7,226 bases of DNA from an uncultured Eubacteriales bacterium. GTDB lineage: Bacteria; Bacillota_A; Clostridia; Oscillospirales; Oscillospiraceae. Both the position numbers and the translations under genes were made by a program. Within the stretch, counting starts at the first letter, position 1. Each line of letters opens with the position of its first letter. The DNA lies in NCBI GenBank assembly GCA_949451265.1, contig CASTQR010000082.1, positions 1-7,226 of the forward strand, read 5' to 3'. This document shows, in pieces, positions 1 to 5,193 of the stretch. The notes beneath the pieces are model-generated. The model ran no database searches. It saw only the letters and a program-made list of their open reading frames with translations, and was not told where the DNA came from.

Positions 1-238
1 GGGTGACGTACAGCCGGCACCCCTCCAGCCGCCAGGTGCCCAGGGCGGCGCAGGCGTCCTCGATGGCCTCCACCTCGGCGTGGGCGGTGGCGCGGGACAG
101 CTCCTCCCGGCGGTTGCGGCCCCGGCCGATGATTTGTCCCTCCGGGGACACCACCACACAGCCCACGGGCACGTCGCCGTGGGGGATGCACTCCCCTGCC
201 AGCTTCAGGGCTTCCCGCATATAGTCTTGATCCGTCAT
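1..238 (-). CDS. tadA: tRNA-specific adenosine deaminase TadA, N-terminal part (cut by window edge)
   Basis: Reading leftward from the ATG at 238, 79 codons are open to the window edge, with no stop seen. The family deaminates adenosine to inosine at the wobble position (A34) of tRNA-Arg(ACG) using a zinc-bound water in the cytoplasm. The sequence shows the VPVGCVVV strand at residues 23-30 and the HAE motif at 53-55, in which His is a zinc ligand and Glu the proton shuttle. The context TAHAEVEAI followed by RLEGCRLYVT is typical of TadA. The second zinc motif (PCxxC) should lie just beyond the edge and cannot be checked. The start is preceded by GGAAGGAAGGTGAT, a good ribosome binding site. 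A small hairpin (GCCCCC/GGGGGC, 262-276) lies in the leader. Other CMP/dCMP or guanine deaminases share the HAE motif, but the flanking residues favour TadA. Confidence 0.88.
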   Translation of the reverse strand, partial: MTDQDYMREALKLAGECIPHGDVPVGCVVVSPEGQIIGRGRNRREELSRATAHAEVEAIEDACAALGTWRLEGCRLYVT

Positions 239-299
239 CGGATCACCTTCCTTCCTCTGTGGCCCCCTTGGGGGGCGCGCACCCATTGCCGATCTAAGA

Positions 300-315
300 T
301 GTTTCACGTGAAACA
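300..315. promoter_or_regulatory. parS: parS site 1 (perfect TGTTTCACGTGAAACA)
   Basis: A 16-bp perfect palindrome identical to the canonical parS of ParB/Spo0J. It lies between tadA and the terminator of the sigma operon, so it is intergenic. ParB should load here and spread as a CTP-dependent clamp. One of two exact copies in the window. Confidence 0.95.
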
Positions 316-321
316 TAGAAT

Positions 322-352
322 AATGGACTCCCCCAAACCGGGGGAGTCCATT
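322..352 (-). terminator. Hairpin terminator ending the sigma/membrane-protein operon
   Basis: Arms 322-334 and 340-352 pair perfectly over 13 bp (AATGGACTCCCCC against its complement) with a 5-base loop. Read on the minus strand it lies 23 bases past the stop of the membrane protein gene and is followed by an AT-rich tract with only scattered T residues. It separates the sigma operon from tadA, which lies further along in the same direction. The weak T run leaves some doubt about efficiency; it might also limit read-through on the plus strand. Confidence 0.65.
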
Positions 353-374
353 GTATCATAGGCCAAAAGAAAAG

Positions 375-1097
375 TCATCTATTGCGGGCAAAAACTTGAG
401 CTTCTTGTTCGCCCTTTTCGCACCAAGGCTGCCAAACAATCTTGACGTCCTCCCAGTCATTTTCTTTGGAGAGAAGGGATTCATCGAGATTGTCACCGTA
501 CGGCACCTCATACGACACACCATCGTAGACGAAATGAGTTGCGCGGTAGTTATACCCATACGCGCTGTATCCGCCTTGGTTGGGGAGCTCCTGCCAGAGA
601 CACCAGCCGAAATCCTCCGAGGTGCCGCCGAGAATGAGTGAACTACTCAAGCCGGTCTCCGGGTCAGTGTGTTCGACGATATAGGGTGTTTCCATGTCGA
701 TTCGGTCAGTGATATCGGTGCGCTCCCCGTTGAGCACCAGCCAAAGGCGGCCATCCTCCAGCACAAGGGGGTCCTCCGGAAAAGCATTCCTCAAATCGGA
801 ATAGATATGTCGGTTCGGCCCGCTCATCTCCACATCGGCCACCATGGTCCCGCCAGTGAAGAGTTGATAGGTCGTCATGGGCAGGCCCGCCGCAACGCAC
901 AGCACCCCCACCGCCGCCAGTGCGGCCGCAATCAAAACTGTTTTCAGGTGCGGCCTGGGCCGCTTCTTTACCGGAACCTTCACCCGCGCCAGCACCCGCG
1001 CCTTCACCGCCTCCGGATTGGCCGTCTCCCCGCCGTCGGGGAAAAACTCCTCATCCGTGTACCCGTCCATCAGTTTGGAAATCTCCAACCGCTTCAT
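375..1097 (-). CDS. Single-pass membrane protein, probable anti-sigma factor of the adjacent ECF sigma
   Basis: 240 residues. The order is: a cytoplasmic N-terminus of about 50 residues beginning MKRLEISKLMDGYTDEEFF, a basic stretch (KKRPRPHLK, 44-52), one hydrophobic helix at about 53-72 (TVLIAAALAAVGVLCVAAGL), and an outside domain of about 168 residues with no lipobox and no family I can name. The layout (short inside segment, one helix, outside sensor) and the position directly after an ECF sigma gene, overlapping it by 47 bases, are typical of a membrane-bound anti-sigma factor. I see no HxxxCxxC zinc motif of the ZAS type, so the sigma-binding segment would be of another kind. The ATG at 1097 has GGAGGG 8 bases upstream. 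Translation is likely coupled to the sigma gene. The function is inferred mainly from context. Confidence 0.7.
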   Translation of the reverse strand: MKRLEISKLMDGYTDEEFFPDGGETANPEAVKARVLARVKVPVKKRPRPHLKTVLIAAALAAVGVLCVAAGLPMTTYQLFTGGTMVADVEMSGPNRHIYSDLRNAFPEDPLVLEDGRLWLVLNGERTDITDRIDMETPYIVEHTDPETGLSSSLILGGTSEDFGWCLWQELPNQGGYSAYGYNYRATHFVYDGVSYEVPYGDNLDESLLSKENDWEDVKIVWQPWCEKGEQEAQVFARNR

Positions 1098-1629
1098 GTC
1101 CGTAACCCTCCTGTTCTAAAATTGTCTTCAGCGTCTCCCGCCCCCGGCGCAGCCAGGTCTTGGCGGTGGACTGGTTCAGGCCCATGGCCTCCGCCGCCTC
1201 CTGGACGGTCTGGCCGTAGTAGTAATGCCGCACGAACAGCTCCCGCTGGGGCCGGTCCAGATGGCCCAGCGCCCGGTTCACCATTTGGGCTGTCTCCTTT
1301 TTGTCCAGCTCCCGGTCGGGGCCGTCCGCCTCCAGCAGGAGCACGTCCTCCTCCAGGGGCAGGCTCTCCCGGCTGGCCCGGAGCAGGTTAAAGGCCCGGT
1401 TCCGGGCGATGGCCCCCAGGTAACCCTTCACCTGCCCCGGCCGGAGCTTGGCCCGGTTGCCCCAGGCCGCTAAAAACACGTCCGCCGTCAACTCCTCCAC
1501 GTCCGCCTGCCGGCCCCGGAGGATCCGGGAGATGACGGCGGAGACGTAGGGGGTGTAGCGGTCGATGAGCGCCTCCAGGGCGGGGAGGTCGCCCTGGCGC
1601 AGGGACTTGATTAACTGTTCTTCTGTCAA
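1051..1629 (-). CDS. ECF-type RNA polymerase sigma factor (sigma-70 family)
   Basis: 192 residues from a TTG start at 1629. Region 2 spans about residues 20-87 (RYTPYVSAVISRIL, then DVEELTADVFLAAW and KGYLGAIARNRAFNLLR), covering core binding and -10 recognition. An acidic linker (88-113) follows, then region 4 at about 119-171, with a helix-turn-helix around TVQEAAEAMGLNQSTAKTWL (141-160) for -35 recognition. No region 1.1 or 3 is seen, as expected of ECF factors. I chose the TTG because GAGGTGG (1640-1646 on the minus strand) lies 8 bases upstream and the protein then begins like relatives (TEEQLIKSLRQGD). An upstream GTG at 1659 would start inside parS site 2 and has no binding site. The gene overlaps the next gene by 47 bases. 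Target promoters are unknown. Confidence 0.88.
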   Translation of the reverse strand: MTEEQLIKSLRQGDLPALEALIDRYTPYVSAVISRILRGRQADVEELTADVFLAAWGNRAKLRPGQVKGYLGAIARNRAFNLLRASRESLPLEEDVLLLEADGPDRELDKKETAQMVNRALGHLDRPQRELFVRHYYYGQTVQEAAEAMGLNQSTAKTWLRRGRETLKTILEQEGYGHEAVGDFQTDGRVHG

Positions 1630-1651
1630 ACCATTTTCACCACCTCGGAAT

Positions 1652-1667
1652 TGTTTCACGTGAAACG
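1652..1667. promoter_or_regulatory. parS: parS site 2 (TGTTTCACGTGAAACG, 15/16)
   Basis: Differs from canonical parS only at the last base (G for A). It lies 22 bases upstream of the sigma start codon, inside the predicted leader of the sigma operon and 40-60 bp downstream of its promoter. ParB binding here could impede transcription of the sigma operon. Confidence 0.9.
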
Positions 1668-1715
1668 CCGGTGTTTGCTCTTGGGAGCCTCCCGGCTGAA
1701 AAAGCTCTTTCGCCT

Positions 1716-1724
1716 ATCATAACA
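1716..1724 (-). promoter_or_regulatory. Extended -10 promoter for the sigma operon
   Basis: On the minus strand the bases read TGTTATGAT, an extended -10 (TGn plus TATGAT, 5/6 to TATAAT). No good -35 hexamer is seen 16-18 bases upstream, which is acceptable for an extended -10 promoter. Transcription would start near 1709, giving a leader of about 80 bases that contains parS site 2. Confidence 0.5.
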
Positions 1725-1777
1725 CAGGATTGGGGAAAATGGTTTCAGAATTTTTCTCCAGGTTATCGGGGAAACGG

Positions 1778-1806
1778 TTGCAATCAACTGCCAAACAGGA
1801 TATAAT
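1778..1806 (+). promoter_or_regulatory. Sigma-A promoter of the parA operon
   Basis: TTGCAA at 1778-1783 and a perfect TATAAT at 1801-1806 are separated by exactly 17 bases. The region is AT-rich against a GC-rich background. The predicted start is near 1813, giving a leader of about 80 bases that contains parS site 3. This is the best promoter visible in the window and probably serves parA, parB and the genes after them. Confidence 0.82.
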
Positions 1807-1835
1807 GATCTTTACCTGCCTTGCGCGCGGCCCGA

Positions 1836-1851
1836 TGTTTCACGTGAAACA
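1836..1851. promoter_or_regulatory. parS: parS site 3 (perfect TGTTTCACGTGAAACA)
   Basis: An exact canonical parS about 30 bp downstream of the parA -10 box and 43 bp upstream of the parA start codon. Besides being a ParB loading site, it is placed where bound ParB could lower transcription of its own operon. Confidence 0.95.
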
Positions 1852-1893
1852 TTCGGCGGTTCGCAGGGTCGAGAGAAAGGGGAGCTGCCTCCT

Positions 1894-2664
1894 ATGGGCA
1901 AAAGTATCGCCGTCGTCAATCAAAAAGGCGGCGTGGGTAAAACCACGTCCTGCGTCAACCTGGCCGCCGCCCTCACCGCCCAGGGGGCGCGGGTGCTGGT
2001 GTGCGACTTCGACCCCCAGGGCAACGCCACCTCCGGCTTCGGCCTGGACAAGACCCGTTCCCCCAGCATCTACGATGTGATCTTAGGGGGCGCGCCCCTG
2101 TCCAAGGCCATCGTGCCCACCAAGTGGGCGGACGTGGCCCCCTCCAACAAGGCCCTGTCCGGGGCCACAGTGGAGCTCATTGGCCTGGACCGCCGGGAGT
2201 TCCGGCTGAAGGACGCCATCGACGAGGTGAAGGGGGACTATGACTTCATCTTCATCGACTGCCCCCCCTCCCTGGAGCTGCTGACCCTGGACGGGCTGTG
2301 CGCCGCCGACACCCTGCTGGTGCCCGTCCAGTGCGAGTATTACGCCCTGGAGGGCCTGTCCGACCTGCTGTACACCGTGCGGCTGGCGAAGCAGCGGCTC
2401 AACCCGGCCCTGGAGCTGGAGGGCGTAGTGCTGACCATGTACGACGGGCGCACCAACCTGTCCCTCCAGGTGGCGGAGGAGGTCAAGCGGCACTTCCCCG
2501 GCAAGGTGTACGCCTCGGTGATCCCCCGGAACGTGCGCCTGTCCGAGGCCCCCAGCCACGGCGTACCGGTGACGGTGTACGACCCCCTGTCCCGGGGGAC
2601 GGATGCCTACGTGGCGCTGGCGAAGGAGTTTTTGCGGAAGAACCCCATCGCTGTGCGGGGTTAG
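1894..2664 (+). CDS. parA: Chromosome partitioning ATPase ParA (Soj)
   Basis: 256 residues, the usual length for chromosomal Soj-type ParA, with no N-terminal helix-turn-helix such as the long plasmid forms carry. It is a deviant Walker ATPase. KGGVGKTT lies at residues 11-18, with the signature lysine K11 and P-loop K16. DFDPQGN (38-44) is the A' motif. FIFIDCPPS (118-126) is Walker B with D122. RNVRLSEAPSHG (212-223) is a conserved C-terminal motif of the family. As an ATP dimer it binds DNA without sequence preference and is released by ParB, which moves or separates origin regions and, in Bacillus, also modulates DnaA. The ATG at 1894 has AGGGGAG 9 bases upstream. It is followed after 102 bases by parB. 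No key residue is missing. Confidence 0.96.
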   Translation: MGKSIAVVNQKGGVGKTTSCVNLAAALTAQGARVLVCDFDPQGNATSGFGLDKTRSPSIYDVILGGAPLSKAIVPTKWADVAPSNKALSGATVELIGLDRREFRLKDAIDEVKGDYDFIFIDCPPSLELLTLDGLCAADTLLVPVQCEYYALEGLSDLLYTVRLAKQRLNPALELEGVVLTMYDGRTNLSLQVAEEVKRHFPGKVYASVIPRNVRLSEAPSHGVPVTVYDPLSRGTDAYVALAKEFLRKNPIAVRG

Positions 2665-2670
2665 GGCCGC

Positions 2671-2730
2671 AAAAGCCTTCCCCCTGCAAGGGGGAGGGCG
2701 GCACGGCGAAGCCGTGACGGATGAAGGTGC
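2671..2730 (-). repeat. Double-hairpin intergenic repeat, copy A (parA-parB gap)
   Basis: Two adjacent hairpins fill the gap between parA and parB. Arms 2676-2685 and 2689-2698 form a C-run/G-run stem of 10 bp with one G-U pair; CACGGC/GCCGTG at 2702-2716 has the 3-base loop GAA. The reverse complement matches the repeat at 5110-5166 in order and spacing of parts: CCYTCATC, GTCA, a GCnTTCGnC hairpin, then a CCCCC/GGGGG hairpin. I assign the minus strand relative to that second copy. There is no T run, so it is a poor terminator. It may stabilise mRNA or set the parA/parB ratio. Confidence 0.75.
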
Positions 2731-2751
2731 GCAAGGGGCTTATATAAACAG

Positions 2752-2757
2752 AAAGGA
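2752..2757 (+). promoter_or_regulatory. parB ribosome binding site that decides the start
   Basis: AAAGGA ends 9 bases before the ATG at 2767 but directly abuts the ATG at 2758. This supports starting ParB at 2767 rather than three codons earlier. Confidence 0.7.
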
Positions 2758-2766
2758 ATGAACCAG

Positions 2767-3672
2767 ATGGGAAAGACCAAAGGCGGCCTGGGCCGCGGAC
2801 TGGACGCCCTCATGGGGGATGCCGCCATCCTGCAAAGCCAGGAGGCGGGCTCCGTCCTGCTGCCCATCTCCCAGGTGGAGCCGGGGCTGAACCAGCCTCG
2901 GAAGCGGTTTGACGAGGAGGCGCTGGCCGACCTGGCCGCCTCCATTGAGGAGCACGGCATCATCCAGCCCCTCACCGTGCGGCGGCTGTCCACCGGGTAC
3001 TACCAGATCATCGCCGGGGAGCGGCGGTGGCGGGCGGCCAAGCTGGCGGGCCGCAGGGAGGTGCCCGTGGTCATCATTGAGGCGGACGACCGCAAGGTGA
3101 TGGAGATTGGCCTCATCGAAAACCTCCAGCGGGAGGACCTGAACCCGGTGGAGGAGGCGGAGGGCTACCTGGCCCTGCTCACCGACTACGGGCTCACCCA
3201 GGAGGAGCTGGCCCGGCGGATGGGCAAGTCCCGGCCCGCCATCGCCAACGCCCTGCGGCTCACCGCCCTGCCCCCCGCCGTCCGGGGGCTGCTGGCGGAG
3301 GGGAAGCTGTCCGCCGGACACGGCAGGGCCGTCCTCATGGTGGAGGGGGAGCAGGCACAGGCCGCCTTCGCCCAAAAGATCGTGGACGAGGGCTGGAGCG
3401 TCCGGCAGGCGGAGAGCGCCGCCAAGCACTTCACCCTGGAGCCCCCCAGGGAGAAAAAGCCCAAGCCCGTGGACGAGAACCGGATGTATATCGAGAGCGC
3501 TCAGAAGGACCTGTCCCTGCGGCTGGGCCGGAAGGTCACCATCTCCAGCGGGCGGAAAAAGGGCAGGCTGGAGCTGGAATACTATGACGTGGACGACCTC
3601 AACGACCTGTTGGAGCTGCTGGGAACGCTGCCCCAGGCGGAGCGTCCCATGGAAGGGGGCGGCGAGCCGTGA
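2767..3672 (+). CDS. parB: Chromosome partitioning protein ParB (Spo0J), parS-binding CTPase clamp
   Basis: 301 residues from the ATG at 2767. KGGLGRGLDALMGD (5-18) is the N-terminal segment that stimulates ParA. The ParB/Srx CTP-binding domain runs from about 33 to 135, with GERRWRA (84-90) and ENLQREDLNP (118-127), the two motifs that bind CTP and close the clamp. A helix-turn-helix (LTQEELARRMGKSRPAIANALRL, in two parts at 143-154 and 155-165) and the following helices recognise parS. The basic linker and C-terminal dimer domain end around LNDLLELLGTL. The protein loads at the five parS sites here and recruits SMC in related species. The GLGRGLDAL start and the parS sequence argue for Spo0J rather than Noc. 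The stop overlaps the next possible start as GTGA at 3669-3672. Confidence 0.95.
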   Translation: MGKTKGGLGRGLDALMGDAAILQSQEAGSVLLPISQVEPGLNQPRKRFDEEALADLAASIEEHGIIQPLTVRRLSTGYYQIIAGERRWRAAKLAGRREVPVVIIEADDRKVMEIGLIENLQREDLNPVEEAEGYLALLTDYGLTQEELARRMGKSRPAIANALRLTALPPAVRGLLAEGKLSAGHGRAVLMVEGEQAQAAFAQKIVDEGWSVRQAESAAKHFTLEPPREKKPKPVDENRMYIESAQKDLSLRLGRKVTISSGRKKGRLELEYYDVDDLNDLLELLGTLPQAERPMEGGGEP

Positions 3673-4961
3673 CTGAAAAAGATATTGGGGCCCCCGCCGA
3701 GACCCGGCGGAGCGGTTCCGGCGGGGAGCGGAGGGACAGCGGAGTGGACGGGCTTTCGCCGCGGACGGAGGCGAGTGAGCGCGGCTCGTCCCGACGAGTT
3801 TCACGTGAAACACGTCGGGACAAAGCCCGCCCTGGTTCGGAAGGCCCTGGCGGGCATTCCGAACCCCGCTCCCTTGTCCCTCCTTCCCCCACAAAGCCGA
3901 AGGACGGCTTTGTGGGGACCCCGGGGGACGATCTCCTGGAATCCATCATCAGCAAATCTATTGCCCAGCAGGAAGCTGCCCGGAATAAGCCCGACAGCGA
4001 GGAATCGGAAACGGCCCCCGGCACGCCGCCGGACGGCGAAGCCCCTCCCCCGCCAACCGAGGACGGGAACAAGGCCCACGCCCCCAACAAGCGCACCGCC
4101 GTCTACCGCTATCTGCTGGTGCTGTTCGGGGCGGCGTTTATCCTGCTGCTGCTGGCCTACTTCATCCAGCAGCGCAGCAGCGAGAACACCATCAGCGACC
4201 TGCGGGACACCATGAACCTGTCCCGGGCGGAGCTGATGGAGGAGATTGACGGCCTGCGGGAGGAGAACCAGCAGCAAAAGGACACCCTCCAGGAGCTGGA
4301 GGACGCCAGGGACGCCCTGGAGGAGGAACGGGACGCGCTGGAGCAGGAGAACCAGACCTACAGCCGGATGGTGGAATCCGACGGGTACGACCGGGAAAAG
4401 GGCCAGATGCTGGCCTGGCTGGAGCGGTTCGTCCGGGAGAGGGATTACCTCATGGCGGCGGTGGGCATCGAGTCCTTCAACAACTGGTTCGACTGGAACT
4501 GGAAAACGCCCCCCACCTCGGGCCAGCCCCCCGTTCCCGGCCAGCAGGCCCGGTTCCGGGAGCTGCGGCAGGAGGTGCTGGACCGCTCGGACTACCTGCT
4601 GGCGGAGCGCAACCCCCGGGCCACGGAGGAAAACCCCATGCTCTGGATCACCCTGGCGGAGGACCAGTTCGGGCCGGGGGAGCGGGAGGCCGCCCGGAAG
4701 CTGTGGACGATCCTCTACTACCCCACCGATAAGTTGGGCCCTACCGCCTATTCGGTGCAGCAGTACTATCAGGACGCGGCCCTGATGGACGCTCTGGAAA
4801 ACGGGGCCTTCCGGCCCTCCACCCTGGAGCTGCTGGGACAGCTCAAGGCCGATCTGATCCTCCGGGGCTGGCTGGCGGAGGATGAGGACGGGGGGCTGGA
4901 CGTGGTGGCCCACTACGGCGAGGACGAGCCCGACGGCGCCGTCTACGGCGGGGCCGGCTAG
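3669..4961 (+). CDS. Coiled-coil single-pass membrane protein linked to parAB (unknown function, paralog 1)
   Basis: 430 residues from the GTG at 3669, which overlaps the parB stop (GTGA) and has GGAAGGGGG 9 bases upstream. Residues 1-86 are rich in Arg, Gly, Ser and Pro and are encoded by repeat-like DNA containing parS. After that come DDLLESIISKS (87-97), a Pro/Glu-rich stretch, NKRTAVYR, a membrane helix (148-166), a charged coiled coil (about 175-232) and a C-terminal domain (about 243-415), predicted outside the membrane. The next gene has the same layout and matching segments, such as LERFV against MERFL and QQARFRELRQ against QQERYDEVRR. I recognise no named family. An alternative GTG at 3912, with AAGGA 7 bases upstream, would give 349 residues, near the 348 of the paralog, and would make 3673-3911 noncoding. 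I am sure of the gene, less so of its start. Confidence 0.85.
   Translation: MTEKDIGAPAETRRSGSGGERRDSGVDGLSPRTEASERGSSRRVSRETRRDKARPGSEGPGGHSEPRSLVPPSPTKPKDGFVGTPGDDLLESIISKSIAQQEAARNKPDSEESETAPGTPPDGEAPPPPTEDGNKAHAPNKRTAVYRYLLVLFGAAFILLLLAYFIQQRSSENTISDLRDTMNLSRAELMEEIDGLREENQQQKDTLQELEDARDALEEERDALEQENQTYSRMVESDGYDREKGQMLAWLERFVRERDYLMAAVGIESFNNWFDWNWKTPPTSGQPPVPGQQARFRELRQEVLDRSDYLLAERNPRATEENPMLWITLAEDQFGPGEREAARKLWTILYYPTDKLGPTAYSVQQYYQDAALMDALENGAFRPSTLELLGQLKADLILRGWLAEDEDGGLDVVAHYGEDEPDGAVYGGAG
3797..3812. promoter_or_regulatory. parS: parS site 4 (AGTTTCACGTGAAACA, 15/16)
   Basis: Differs from canonical parS only at the first base. In the frame of the downstream membrane protein it is read as VSRET. 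It is the centre of a longer palindrome: GTCCCGACG on the left and CGTCGGGAC on the right are exact complements, giving 34 bp (3788-3821) with the only mismatch at the two outer parS bases. Confidence 0.9.
3887..3917 (+). promoter_or_regulatory. 13-bp perfect hairpin presenting AAGGA in its loop, possible translation control
   Basis: Arms 3887-3899 (CCCCACAAAGCCG) and 3905-3917 pair without mismatch. The 5-base loop 3900-3904 is AAGGA, a Shine-Dalgarno core, and a GTG in the membrane-protein frame lies in the 3' arm at 3912-3914, 7 bases after it. If that GTG is a start, the hairpin would control access to it. If translation begins at 3669 it is simply part of the coding repeat. Confidence 0.5.
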
Positions 4962-5010
4962 CAGATCGTTTCCGCCAACCTTGCCACGGGAGCAGAGCCT
5001 TTGGGGTGAT

Positions 5011-5026
5011 TGTTTCACGTGAAACG
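5011..5026. promoter_or_regulatory. parS: parS site 5 (TGTTTCACGTGAAACG, 15/16)
   Basis: Same variant as site 2, with G at the last position. It lies in the 232-bp gap between the two paralogous membrane genes, 50 bp after the first stop codon. The rest of this gap holds a small hairpin (GCCCTT/AAGGGC, 5050-5064) and the repeat at 5110-5166; I see no convincing promoter in it. Confidence 0.9.
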
Positions 5027-5109
5027 TGGGGCGTCAATTGAGGCGGCAGGCCCTTCTCAAGGGCGCTGTGCCCCGTACCAAGATTGAAAAAGCGGCGTGC
5101 TGAACGTCC

Positions 5110-5166
5110 GCCCCCTCATCAGTCAGCCTTCGGCTGACAGCTTCCCCCCTGCGGGGGAACGCCAAA
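5110..5166 (+). repeat. Double-hairpin intergenic repeat, copy B (upstream of paralog 2)
   Basis: GTCAGCC/GGCTGAC (5122-5138) is a perfect 7-bp stem with loop TTC. TTCCCCC/GGGGGAA (5142-5159) is a 7-bp stem with a 4-base loop. Order and flanks (CCCTCATC before, GCC and an AAAGGC end after) match the reverse complement of the repeat at 2671-2730. The first stem keeps pairing although its bases differ between copies, which suggests selection on structure or a family of related elements. It ends shortly before the ribosome binding site of the next gene. Confidence 0.75.
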
Positions 5167-5193
5167 GGCCCGAACCGGCAGAAAGGAGGCCCC

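Larger units (their letters stand above)
3690..3917 (+). repeat. Palindrome-rich, parS-bearing segment at the 5' end of paralog 1
   Basis: This stretch is dense in inverted repeats. There is a 34-bp near-palindrome around parS (3788-3821), GGGACAA/TTGTCCC (3817-3823 and 3874-3880), GCCCGCC/GGCGGGC (3826-3832 and 3849-3855), GGTTCGGAA/TTCCGAACC (3834-3842 and 3857-3865), and a 13-bp perfect hairpin at 3887-3917. Read in the gene frame it stays open but has many A- or T-ending codons from about residue 43 to 82, unlike the strongly GC-ending codons of the rest of the gene. It is either an in-frame repeat insertion or a former, perhaps still noncoding, intergenic region. Edges are approximate. 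Confidence 0.6.

Noticed and set aside
262..276. GCCCCC/GGGGGC hairpin in the tadA leader as a terminator or riboswitch
   Set aside because: Short, no T run, no ligand-binding fold; mentioned only within the tadA entry.
345..400. Promoter for tadA (TACAAT with ATGACT 17 bases upstream on the minus strand)
   Set aside because: The -35 match is weak and the putative transcript would immediately run through the terminator hairpin.
351..641. Small plus-strand open frame antisense to the membrane protein gene
   Set aside because: No ribosome binding site or recognisable content; it overlaps the better-supported minus-strand gene.
1630..1659. Extended start of the sigma factor at the GTG at 1659
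   Set aside because: No ribosome binding site, the start lies within parS, and the added residues do not resemble sigma factor N-termini.
1881..1892. Hairpin GGAG/CTCC hiding the parA ribosome binding site
   Set aside because: Only 4 bp with a 4-base loop, too weak to claim control.
1668..1893. Replication origin in the AT-rich divergent gap
   Set aside because: No TTATCCACA-type DnaA boxes were found in the gap.
2676..2698. Rho-independent terminator between parA and parB
   Set aside because: The stem is strong but no T run follows, and parA and parB are expected to be cotranscribed.
2741..2746. TATATA as a -10 box for a separate parB promoter
   Set aside because: No -35 hexamer at 16-18 bases upstream; the AT-rich patch just precedes the parB ribosome binding site.
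2740..3894. Long minus-strand open frames opposite parB and the membrane genes (also 3801-5018, 5119-6009, 6428-7150)
   Set aside because: They mirror real genes in GC-rich DNA, have Gln/His/Leu/Val/Gly/Pro-rich low-complexity products typical of shadow frames, and match no family.
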